Assembly: GCF_000276665.1 (NCBI RefSeq)
Contig: NW_004955484.1
Span: 290,446 to 354,445, forward strand
Length of the DNA stretch: 64,000 bases
From: Chinchilla lanigera
Taxonomy: Eukaryota; Chordata; Mammalia; Rodentia; Chinchillidae
Direction of reading: 5' to 3'
Shown here: in pieces, positions 1 to 12,049 of the stretch
How the letters are laid out: the number at the start of each line of letters is the position of its first letter
How positions within the stretch are numbered: the stretch's first letter is position 1
Notes under the pieces: model-generated
What the model was told of the DNA's origin: nothing
What the model saw: the letters and a program-made list of their open reading frames with translations, nothing else
Database searches by the model: none
Position numbers and translations under genes: made by a program

Positions 1-598
1 TTTGTTTTTATCCATTCCTTGGCTGATGGGCATTTGGGTTGTTTCCAAGATTTAACTATGACAAATTGTTCTGCTATAAACATGGGTGCACATACCACTG
101 TGCTACGATGCTTTTACTTTTTCTGAGAAGATGCCCAGAAAGGGAACAACTGGCTTGAATGGAGCCTCTAGTCCTAATTTAAAGGAATTTCTGCACTGAT
201 TTCCACAGTGATTGCACAGTCTACACTGCCACCAGCAGTGGAGAAGGTTCCTTTATCCCGACAGCTCCTGTAGCATTTGCTATTGGTTTATTTTTTGATG
301 ACAGCCATTCTTTCTGGGGTGAGATGGAATCTCAGTGCTGTTTCAATTTGCATCTCTTGAATGACTAATGATGAACTTTTTTTCATGTATTTGCCACTTG
401 TATTTCTTCATCTACAAGTGTGTATTCACCTCACATGCCCATTTTTGGATTGGGTCTTGCAATTTGGGGGGTCTAATTTTTTTCAGTTCTTTTTATGTTC
501 TAGAGATAAGTCCTTTTTCTGAGGGACACCTGGTTATAATTTTTTTCCACTCTGTGGGTTGTCTTTTCACTCTGTTGTACAACATCTTTAAATGATCA
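1..598 (-). mobile_element. L1 remnant (ORF2 3' part)
   Basis: On the minus strand the sequence follows the end of L1 ORF2: the stretch that reads, in complement, as TGCACCCATGTTTATAGCAG and then AATGCCCATCAGCCAAGGAA. The reading frame is broken by many stops, and the left end is cut by the window edge. Confidence 0.88.
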
Positions 599-1264
599 GA
601 AACATAATGTCTACTAAGACATAATTAGTCATGTCATACACGTGTTAAGAATTTTTATTTTACCATTCAGTTTGAAGTAAATAACTTGTTTTTCTTTTCA
701 CATGTAGCTATTCTGAAAAACATGGTTAATGTAAATAGGATTGAGCTTGAAAGCTTAATTAAAGATTGCAATGCCTTTTTGGGGTTAGACTATGTTCAAT
801 TAAAATGAGTTGCAGTTTGATTAATTGATTCTGTGTGTTTCTGCTGAGCTATTATGTTTGGAACTATCTTCCAATTAATTTTCTATCAATTTAGTTGCCA
901 TGCTATATTGGGCATAATGAATTCCGGAACTTCACAAACACTGAGTATCTTGTGAAGCAAATGCCTAACCTTTCTGTGTGATTGAATACACTAACTATGT
1001 CCACTCACATAGCAATACTGAGGTCTTGCACCTAACTGACTTGGTTGGGCGCCCAGCAGAGGTTGAGTTAGCCTTTACTTATTGGTCCCATTCTTTCATC
1101 ATATTCATTACTCTCAGAAAGTTAGTCTAAGTGACAGATGCTAGTGTCACAAAATGGGAACTGGCTTGTTCCTATGACAATTTTCCCCTACTTTTGTGGC
1201 AGGAAGACAGTGGAGACTAAACTTGATTTTCTAAAGACAAATTTTCACACCTCTACTTAAATAT

Positions 1265-2030
1265 TGTTGGGAACTAATTAGGAATAAGGTCATACTTGGC
1301 CCAGGAACCTTATAGAAAGAAAGACGTCAAGACGCTCAGACTTCCCTAGAAAATCAGGGTTAGGGAAGCTTGCAAGGCAGAGCAAAGGGATTTCTGTGAC
1401 TTTGACATGGTGGCAGAGGAAGACAGGGAAGAGCCTAACCACAAACCAGCTTAGGACAAGAAAGCAGTTGGGCATGTGGCCTGGGCCCGGGTCAACTCAG
1501 AATGTTGAAGGAAGGAGGTGGTGTCCTGTGTATCAAGCACTGATCTTGAGTCCTGCCCCGTAGCATCCTGCAGAAAGACAGCCTTGCAGAGAGTGGATGT
1601 GAGTTAATGGACAGGGTTGTCAGGCTGGAGATCCAGCTTTCCTTCTGTCATGCAGACTTCCTCATTGATCAAAGTCTTGGAAGAGTGGGAAGGAGGAAGA
1701 TTCTTCTCACTTGTGTTCAAGGAAAGATTATGGCTGAAAGGAGCAGCTCCTGGGAGGAACAGCATCATAGACAGAAAGGCCAGTCACATTTCCCTGAATC
1801 AAACTCAGTGGTGAAAATACGTCCTGGTTTTGGTAGGCTCGGGGACGATCTGGTCCACTTGAACTTCCCACTTGTGGAAGTCGCTGCAGCCTCTAGTTGG
1901 CCCCTGCCAGGGCCCATTTTAAAGCAATGAACTGTTGGCAGTATTAGTCATATTCTCTGGTCTCAGGAGATCCCATCGCAATTTTGCCTCCAGTCAGTTG
2001 TCAGTATGGTTTACCCATTGCACGTAGCAA
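1265..2030. other. Unclassified GC-richer block
   Basis: This block is richer in G+C than its AT-rich flanks and carries a 107-codon open frame on the plus strand (1607-1930) without any recognisable motif. Its sharp composition change suggests an old inserted element, perhaps LTR-derived, but I do not recognise the family. Confidence 0.25.
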
Positions 2031-2239
2031 AACACACTGAGGATTTCTAGGGCTAATCATGGAAAAGTCACCCAAAGGAAGGGAGGAGAACATACTTAAA
2101 ACAAATGATATGATTGTTTAAAGAGAAATATGACCTTTGTTGTACTGAATTGGTAATGAGGGATCACACTTACTACAAAAGCAAATTAGACTGAAATAAA
2201 AATTATTCAAACATAAGGCTGTTTGATATTCTCCTCCCA

Positions 2240-2575
2240 TGACTATAGTTTAGCATATCAAAACCTGAAAGTTAGGGAAAAGAAAAGTCTGGAATATATT
2301 AAAAATAAAAGCTTCTGCTCATCAAACATACTATTAATAACATGAAAATACAGTCAACTCACAAAGCAATGGAAGATACTTATAGTAAAATTATGTGACA
2401 AAGATATACCCAAAATATATAAAGATTTCTTAAAATTTAGGGGTTTTGTTAAAAACATTAGAGAAAGCAGACAAATTTGAATAGCTACTTCTCGTAGGAG
2501 GCTATCCAAATGGTCGGTAGAGATATCGCCCTTTCTCCTGCTCGGCATATCTTACTACACACTATCTCTATTCCT
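2240..2575 (+). mobile_element. Old L1 ORF2 fragment
   Basis: Phrases such as AAAAGCTTCTGCTCATCAAA (2307 onward), the later ACAGTCAACTCACA and ATACCCAAAATATATAAAGA follow the L1 ORF2 consensus in the plus direction. Many substitutions and indels show great age. Confidence 0.75.
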
Positions 2576-2585
2576 AAGTACACAA

Positions 2586-3105
2586 GGTATGATTGAAAAT
2601 TACAGTGAATGTGTAAATAAAAGAGGCATTACAGTAAAAGATATGTTTCCATTAATACCCTGCAAAATAGTCCCTCTTGCTTCTAAAACACTGTCCCAAT
2701 ATTCTTGCCACTTTCTGAAGCAGTGTCTTTAGTGGTGCTGTCCAGCTGCCTCAGTGTCCTGAATCAATTCCAAAACACTCATCTTTCACAGTCATTTTGA
2801 CTCAGACGATTCAAGATGCCAGATGCAATGAATAAGACAGATGAGGACACACCGTAATGTTTTTATGACCCTATCTTTCCATTGGGTGACCCTCAGTGTC
2901 ACTATTCACCATATTTTTAATTACACCTGGTAAGCACATTCACAAAAGGAGATTCCCACAACTGCTCCAGAAAGTGGCAAAAATGATGGGATAAATGTCT
3001 TTGAAGTGAAGCAAAGCACTTGGACAGGGATTAATGGCAGTGTTTGTTTTTTTTTTTTCTGTAATGTATACTTTTTAATTTAAGCATTCACCATATATTT
3101 TGTTC
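2586..3105. mobile_element. Mariner-like DNA element with long inverted arms
   Basis: The complement of 2586-2735 and the plus strand of 2955-3105 share an ordered series of blocks: CTGCT-CAGAAAGTGGCAA, then GGGATTAATGG or GGTATTAATGG, then CTGTAATG, then a CATTCAC motif. The arms are about 150 bp with a spacer of about 220 bp. This looks like two opposed copies of a mariner/Tc1-type 3' end, or one palindromic element. The family name is uncertain. Confidence 0.55.
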
Positions 3106-3128
3106 ACCTCTTATATATCAAGGAGAAA

Positions 3129-3149
3129 ACACACACACACACACACACA
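3129..3149. repeat. (CA)n microsatellite
   Basis: About ten uninterrupted CA units, at the outer edge of the inverted-arm element. Confidence 0.95.
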
Positions 3150-3873
3150 ATTACATAAGTATAAATTACTAAAATGCAATCTTTGAAGCTACTCAAATAC
3201 CCATTCTCATTAATAAATATATCTTCTTTACTCATGTGTCCTAAAAGCTCTACTGCACAACTGAGATGAAGAACCATGGCCCTGGAGCATCAACACGCTC
3301 AAGATTTAGCATCAGCCTCCGTGAACAGCATCTTGAAATTATTCACTCTAGATACTTAAGAAATATTTGCTCCTCTGACATAATCAAAGGCAATGTAAGT
3401 GACTTCTGTCTCTGTGGGGGTCCTTACCTCTACAGGTTCTGGCCACAATATATTGAAATGAAGTTTAAGTCATTTAAGTACTTGTCAGTAGAAGAATTTA
3501 GACAGAAAACAAAAATTGCAGTGGTGGTTGAATACAAATCAATTCAAGGCTAATTTAAGAAGCTTCTAGGAAAAAAATGCTGAGTTTACAAACCGAAATA
3601 GAAAATGACCACTGTCACACTGCAGCTTTAAAAAATGACTGATCCTTTTCTCTCCCTCACTCCTGTGGCTGGGGAATGTGAGCCCATGATAACAGCAACA
3701 ACCCCGGACACCGAGTTCTTGCCCTTTTCAAGGTCAACGGCATAGTTCCATGTACTGATCAGCATCACATCACTGAACCTTGTTTTTCTAGGTAGCAGCT
3801 CCGAAAGAGACTGTGTAGGATGTGTCAACAACCACACAGCATGTACACACACGACCAACTGCAAGAGTCAGGA

Positions 3874-3961
3874 GGGGCTGGGGATTTAGCTCAGCAGCAC
3901 AGTGCCTGACCGACAAGCGCAATGTCCTGAATTTGATCCCTGGTGCCGGAAAAAAAAAAAG
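3874..3961 (+). mobile_element. ID-type SINE (tRNA-derived)
   Basis: It begins GGGCTGGGGATTTAGCTCAG, the tRNA-like A-box region of rodent ID elements, and ends in GGTGCCGG and a run of A. The B-box part is degenerate, so this is an older copy than those with long flanking repeats. Confidence 0.9.
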
Positions 3962-4825
3962 AGTTTGGAAAGGGTGGTAAAGTAGCAATTAAGAAAAAGA
4001 GTGGAGAACAACAGGCTATTGACTGAAGGTAAGTCCTCAGAAAGCGTCGTGACAGGATGGCTGGGTTGTTTGGGGAGAATCACTGCACAGATCCTCTTAT
4101 TCTCAATCTGACTGAGGTTAACTTTTCCCACTCATTCATATGAAGGTTTTATTCTTTCTTACTCCTCCTTCACTATTTAGTTGAGTTGGAGATGGTCGTC
4201 CCAATATTTGGAAATGGGGGACTGTTAAAAAGCCTTCTGTTTCCTATTTCTTAGATCCAGGCTAACCCTAGATCTCTGAAACTCTATTTATCATTTCCTT
4301 ATTCCCATTTCAACTGTCAGATATAACTGGGACCCAGCTGGATCACATTTTTAAAAGTACATTGCATTTATTTTACTGGTTTTCCTCAGAAAGTAAGGCA
4401 TTAATGTTGCTTGAGGTTCACTCTGACGTGAGCAAACTCTATGGCTGGTGTTCAGGGAAAAGGGGAAATGAACAGTGGAGAAAAGGCATCGAATTCTTCC
4501 CTGTTACCTCATCACTGTGGCCATTTCTGAGACACTATCAAAAAGATTCATATCAAAAAATAAAATGTTAATAAGTATTATCAAAATAGACTTCTCAGGG
4601 AGATGGTGAATAAAATCAAATTAACCTCTATTCAAATATCTATAGAATTTTATTTGTAAATGTAAGTATTCAAAGTAGTATCTCAAACATACTTGCATAT
4701 GCTATTGAAATTTCTAACATTTAATATTTCAGTAATATAAAACAGCCTTATTATGTATTTAAACTATTAAAGAACAATTTTCTATTAAATTTCTCTATGA
4801 AAAAGGAAGTGTAAAATACACTCAG

Positions 4826-6010
4826 CCCCTTATCTTTGACAAAGGGGCCAAACATGTTCACTGAAAGAAAGAAGCCTCTTTAATAAATGGTGCTGGAAAA
4901 ACTGGCTTTCCACATGCCATAGACTAAAACTAGACCCATGTCTATCACCATGCACTAAACTAAAGTCAAAATGGATCAAAGATCTAAATATTAAAACAGA
5001 AACACTAAATCTACTGGCAGAGAAAGTAGGTAGAAATCTTAAAGACTTGGGGTAGGCAGAGAGTTCATGAACAAAAACCAAACTGAATGGGAAATATTCC
5101 AAAGAATCAACAGTTGTGATCTCATCTTATTGAAAAGTTTTTGTACATTAAAAAAGCAATCACCAATAGAGGGAAAAGAAAACCCACAAATTGGGAAAAT
5201 AATTTTATCCAACTGTCCCTCAGACAAAAGAACATCTAGAACAGATAAAGAATTTTTAAAAATCAGGCACCAAAATTTAAAGACTCAATCCAAAAATGGA
5301 CCTCTGATATAAATACACATTTCTCAGGTGAAGAAATACAAATGGCAAATAAATCTGTGAAAAAATATTCAGCACCATGGGTCATTCAAGAAATTCAAAT
5401 TGAAACAACACTGAGATTCCATCTCACCCCGGAAAGAATGGCTATCATCAAGAAGTCAACCAATAACAAATGCTGGAGAGGCTGTGGGGAAAATAGAACA
5501 CTTCTCCACTGCTGGTTGGAGTGTAGATTGGTGAAATCACAGTGCAAATCAGTGTGGAGATTCCTCACAAAATGAGGATTAGAAGTCCCACTTAACCAAG
5601 CTATTCTCCTTCTGGGTATTTTCCCAGAGGAATTTAAAATTTCATACCACAGCGATATATATGCACGCATGTTTATAGAAGCATGATCTGTCATAGTTAA
5701 ATCTTAGAAATAACTGAAGTGCCCATCGACTGAGGAATGCATAAAAAAGATGCAGTATTTTTATACAATGGAATATTACTCAGCTATAAAAACGATAAAC
5801 TTGAAGTTTTTATAGGTAAATGCAACTAGAGACCATACCCATAAATGAAATAAATCAGACCCACATGTGTTAACATCATAATGTCTCCCTAGTGTAATAA
5901 CCTGAAAGAGTAAATAAAACCCAAAATGTACAATAAATATTATGAAAGGGAAAGAAACTGCTCAAAGGAAGGAACAACTGGGATGAGGGAAAGGAGAAAA
6001 AGAAAGAGGG
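4826..6010 (+). mobile_element. L1 remnant (end of ORF2 and 3' part)
   Basis: The sequence follows L1 ORF2 from AATGGTGCTGGAAAAACTGG (4886 onward) through the AATGGAATATTACTCAGCTA block near 5768. The frame is broken: separate open pieces at 5067-5312 and 5342-5575 belong to one former reading frame. The element ends near a purine-rich stretch and a (GATA)n tract. Confidence 0.9.
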
Positions 6011-6017
6011 CAATAGA

Positions 6018-6064
6018 TAAATAGGTAGATAGATAGATGATAGATAGATAGATAGATAGATGAT
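6018..6064. repeat. (GATA)n microsatellite
   Basis: Imperfect GATA units directly after the L1 3' part, probably expanded from its purine-rich tail. Confidence 0.93.
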
Positions 6065-7424
6065 AGAATAATTTTACTGCGATGTCTAATGATTTATTGA
6101 AAGGAACAGTTAATGCTTAAATTTTTTACCAATTTTGCATGCTTATATCTGAAAATCTGAACAACTAATTTGAAGACAATATGCAATATAACAACCATTG
6201 GTGGATTCCTACCATCTTGTTTAGTGAAGCTCTGTATCATTTCTAATGTTTTCTTTATTACTTTTTATTCTCTTTAATGGTTTGATCAATCTTGCATCCT
6301 TACATCTGGTAATCTGAGCAACTTTGTGGAAGATAACCATAGGTAATATAGCAGCCACTGTTAATTCCTATCATTTTGTTTTGAAACACTATCATTTTTA
6401 TTATTTCGCATTATTTTGTTTTTGTCTATGTGTTTGTTAATTTTTATTCTCTTTAAAATTAAAAGAAGGAAGTGCAGTTTTCTACCTAAATGCTAGAGTA
6501 GAATGCAGTCTGTCTTATTAGGACTCACAGTCTTTCAGTTTTTTCCCATGTTAGCAAAGATTGTATCTCCGTGTCATTTAGAACATTATCGTTGTCACCA
6601 CTCTCTTGATTTAAAACATTTGTATTAGAATAAAGTCACACTGAAAACTATAAACTTAGTTTTCAGAATCACATTTACTTCTCTCATTTGGCCCTCTCCC
6701 CAAATATAAAAAATAGTCATTATGCACACTGGAAAATACTGATCACTCATAATTATTTTTAAGATGGGTGCACGAACTACAAATTAAACTCCTGGACGTG
6801 TAAGTAGGGGAATTAAGTTACCCCTTAAAGTTTGAACCAGAAAATCAACTACATGGTATTAGGACAGAGATCCCCTGTCACCCATGGAATCGCCAGCTCT
6901 GAGAGCAGGGTAAGACTTAATTCTCATAAATTTATTGGCATGTGAAGAAACACGTTGGAGAGGAAGGTCCTTCTACACGTGACACAGATTGGCACAGAAA
7001 ACAGGAAGAGAGGATGCTTGATTTATGGTGAGAAGCAGTGATGGAGCATATGGAATATCCCTGAAGGAGTGGGAGGTGGCAGAACATTTCTCTGGGCTGT
7101 GAAGATGGACCTGAGGCTCTCTACAGCCTGGTGAGCATGTGGCTGATGCTCTATAATCTGGGTTGAGGGGCCAAGGAGCAGCTGCAATCGTGGTACAACT
7201 TGAGATAAAGAACACAGGAATGAAAAGTTCACACCAGACAGAATTAAGAACTGGGAACAGGGTGAGGAATCTGGAAACCTAGGAAGCAGCATCTTGCCCC
7301 AAAGATAAAACACTAAGAGCAATAACTGATTCATCTGCAAGTGTTTGCGTCTATGTGTAAGTGATATCTCAGCCTATGTCACCAGCTCTACCTAACCTCG
7401 CATCACTTACCTCCCCCTCAGGAT

Positions 7425-8290
7425 CTACTGGGAGGATGCCCACTCCAGGCCTTTCCTCTATGCCCCTTACTGCAGGGAGAGAAGGCTTTAAAATTTCAAA
7501 TCATCTTATGCCACTTTCCTGATCCCTGAGCATAAAATCCAAATTCTTATGGCCTTCAAAGGCTCACAATAGGATTATTATGGGTTTGATAAGAAAATGT
7601 CCCATGGGAGTCCCCCGCATTCTGAGGAAGGGCTTTTGCAAGTAATTGGATCACTGGGTGCTTGTTAGTGGATTGGGCAGGGGCGAGTTTATAGCTGAAG
7701 GTGCTGTTAGGAGGCAGGACCTAGTTGACAGAGGTAGGTTATGGGGACACGGCCTAAAGGGACACATCTCCCTCTCTGGCTCTCCCCTTCCCTCTGTCTC
7801 CTGATTGCCATAAAGTGAGCACCTTTCCTCTACCACCCCCTTTCATCACGCTCCTCCTGCTGTGGAGCCGGCCAAGCCTACCCTGAAACCCCAACACCGT
7901 GAGCCACACTAACCCTGTCCTCCTTTAAGCTTTGGGCGCCGGGTATTTGGCCCCAGTGACGGGAAAGCCGATGAATGTAATAACTTGACCATCTTTCCCC
8001 TTGCGCTTCCTCCCTCTGTTCATTATCCCCAGTTACATTTGTAAGCATCTCGTTCCATGAATACCAAACTCATCCCCAACACTCTGAGCAGAATCCCAGC
8101 CCCTGGAATTCTCTTCCTTTGGTACTTCACAGGGTCTCTCCTCTGCTTCCTCTGGCTTCCTCAGAGAGAATGGTCCCCAGCGAGCACAGTCCAAGCCACT
8201 CTATTCAAGCTAGAAGCTCTCAGCTCAATTTATCTCTTGACTTCTCACACTACTTTTTACTTCATAGCCCTCATTACTACCCAAATATAT
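7425..8290 (+). mobile_element. L2 LINE remnant, interrupted
   Basis: Left part: a stretch like the L2 phrase for 'CATAAAATCCAAATTCTTA' with GGCCTTCAAAGGCTC. Right part: CTGGAATTCTCTTCCTTTGG near 8103 and the following C/T-rich text typical of L2 near its 3' end. The two parts are separated by the LTR-like insert at 7570-7975. Confidence 0.5.
7570..7975 (+). mobile_element. LTR-like (MaLR-type?) insertion in L2
   Basis: The order of blocks (a GGAGGCAGGACCTAG stretch, CTCTGGCTCTCC, then CCACC...TCATCACGCTCCTCCTGC, CCGTGAGCCAC and a terminal CCCCAGTGACGGGAAA) resembles the rodent MaLR-like family also seen at 21.7-22.16 kb. The class is assigned from memory. Confidence 0.45.
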
Positions 8291-8345
8291 ATATATATAT
8301 TTATGTGCGTATACGTGTATATGCATATACAGGTATGCATATATC
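8286..8345. repeat. TA/TG-rich simple sequence
   Basis: Alternating purine-pyrimidine sequence, (TA)n passing into mixed TG/CA/TA units. Confidence 0.85.
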
Positions 8346-10389
8346 CATGCAATTTTTTTGTTGAATTTGTTGATATTTGCTGAGTCAATTCTTGACTCCG
8401 ACTCTGAGGAAGGGAGAGAGCATTTTGGTCATAGTAAGTGCTCCATTAAATTAGCTCTAATTACTGCTGCGTTTCTACTACTTTCTCACCCACTGTGCTC
8501 TAATTCACTGTAACCTTTTTAATTATAATTTGTCTTTCATGGGGCCTGCCTGTAGGAAAAAACATCTCTTTATCCACAGAAAAAACAGTTCTGATTTGTT
8601 GGATAGTAATGCTGTAAGTTGGTAATTTAATATTTTCTCTTGTAAGCACAGTTTCATTAATTTGAGGTCCTTTCCAGAGACAGTGATCCACGCTGTGGCA
8701 GAAATAAAGATTCAAACAAGTCTCCTAGGTGGCCTTTGACAGCCACGAGCTGTCCTACCCAAGACTGAAGTCTTTTATTCCGTGACTCCTTCCTTTAGCA
8801 TCACTACACAGCACTGTGTCAACTCGTTCAGGTGTCTGTGAGTGAAAAGCAAGAAGCTGCACACAGATCTCTGCTAATGGGTGTCACTTTTTACCAGAGA
8901 TTTTTTTTCTGTCCTTTCTTTTTAAATCTCTCTGACTTTGATTTGAACATAATGAAGATTTTGGTTTTTAAAACTTTCAAGTGACACAGCCCATGTTAAA
9001 GCTGAACACATATGGAGGTGTCAAAGTCCTGAGTAATTGCCTCAATAAAGATGAAAACTCTTTGATCCTTATTCAAATCATAGCGCAGGATTGATGGCAA
9101 AAGACTCATGCCTGTTCCAAAGCAGCTTTCCGATGTCACACTGGCACCTCCTTGTAGCCACCTGAAATCAAATTACGGCCAGGGCTCCTACCAGACACAA
9201 CGTGCAGTGACTTCATCTCTGTGAAGTTGAAATTCATATGAAGGATGAAAGGTCATCTCCAGGCAAACTGCAGCATATTTCACTGAAAAATTCGAGGACA
9301 ATTTCGGCCCTCGCAATTTCCAAGAATAGTAAGGCTATTTCCAAGCTACTGACAGATTTTAAATTGCCATACCTTTTTTGTGGCCATCTCTCATTTTTTA
9401 GAATTTAAGAAATATCTATGTCAATTTCCTGACTGAGCTTCTAGCATGGTATTAAGAGAAAAGTTATATATTTCTTCCAAGGGATTCTTCATTATTTCTA
9501 TATCCATAAATGAGTCACTGAGTGGCCACAAGATCATGAAGAGAAAGTCTAGGGTAGTGCCTTACTCATAGAAAGTACTTATTAAGTCCCTTTGGGTGAG
9601 AAATAACAATGAGTAGAGAATTTCATTCGAAGTCCTACCTATGTCTTGGACTTCTTGGACATACAGACAAGCTTCACCATTTGCAGTGATTGAGAAGGCT
9701 AATAAGAGATTGTTAGGCATCAGAACGTACAACAGAGGAGCTAATGAATTGCATGGAAATAAAGCTCGTGAAAATGCCTGAAATATGATTTCTGATAGTT
9801 CATAATTTATTCTACTTTATAGGATTTCTTGTCTCCATTTATATTTTAAAAAGTGTGAGTACTGATCAAATAGGGGTAATTCCTTGAACGTCATGGTCTA
9901 TAAGTTCTATAAAATAATTAGCAAAGATGCAGAAGAAAGGAAACACATTCAAGAGAATTCCACTAGCAGGTCCATGAGCGCCAAGTGAACGGATTCTGGA
10001 AATAAAGGGACTCAATATAAAAAGGTGATGGGAACAGAGGAGAAAAACAGACAGCATGAGGGAAAATAGAGGAATCGGTAACAGAGGTTCTGCCATACAT
10101 TCTACGCCTAGCTCCCCCATCCCTTAGTTTGGCTTGTTTTTGATGCTGAGACCAAAGCAGCCTGGAAAAATGCATCCTCTTTGTGGAGAGGATGAGGGAA
10201 TCACTGGTTGACACGGGTTGGAATTGCGAGAAGGATTTCTGGGTCCTAGGAATCAAGATAAACATTTCCAATATCATACCAGAAACACTAACGAAGTACA
10301 CAGTGTGTAATCTGTAATATTAAGGGTGCAGTATGAGGGTTTAGGAATGAGTCACACCCAAATTTGAATGTCATCTGCTGGAAGGATTT

Positions 10390-10545
10390 TTGAAGGCAAG
10401 CCCACCCCTGAGGCTCAGTTATCCCACCTGTATACTGAGGATAACCCTTATTGTACAGGTTGATTATGAGGTGAAGTAAAATACCAGGCCAGCCTGGAAC
10501 ATGGATTTCTAATAAATGGTGCTTGATTACTGCTGCCTGTCGCTT
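10390..10545 (+). mobile_element. MIR SINE remnant
   Basis: The sequence follows MIR: GAGGCTCAGTTATCCCACCTG, then a GATTATGAGGTGAAGTAAA block and AATAAATGGTGCTTGATTA near the end. It is diverged, as expected for this old family. Confidence 0.7.
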
Positions 10546-10549
10546 GCTA

Positions 10550-10682
10550 TTATCATTATTTTTATTTTTTTATTTTTTTTTGGTTTTTCTCCGGTACCAG
10601 GAACCGAACTCACAACCTTGCGCTTGCCAGGCAGGCGCTTTTGCCGCTGAGCTAAATCCCCAGCCCCTTATCATTATTTTTA
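10550..10682 (-). mobile_element. Recent ID SINE with 15-bp target-site duplication
   Basis: On the minus strand it reads GGGGCTGGGGATTTAGCTCA ... CCGGAGAAAAACC and a long A tail. It is flanked by perfect copies of TTATCATTATTTTTA, starting at 10550 and 10668. It lies about 80 bp beyond the donor of window exon 9, in the same orientation as the gene. Confidence 0.95.
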
Positions 10683-10734
10683 CAGTTGGCAATATTTTAT
10701 TCTGGTCTATCTCTGCACTTGCCTGACACAATCA

Positions 10735-12049
<1,315 letters not shown>

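Noticed and set aside
1607..1930. 107-codon plus-strand open frame as a gene
   Set aside because: No domain motif, no splice partner and an overlapping second frame in the same GC-richer block; a chance frame is the simpler explanation.
3874..3961. tRNA gene
   Set aside because: The tRNA-like start belongs to an ID SINE with an A tail; no complete cloverleaf can be drawn. The same applies to the other ID copies.
5067..5575. Two adjacent plus-strand frames as a protein gene
   Set aside because: They are broken pieces of L1 ORF2 and carry no intact function.
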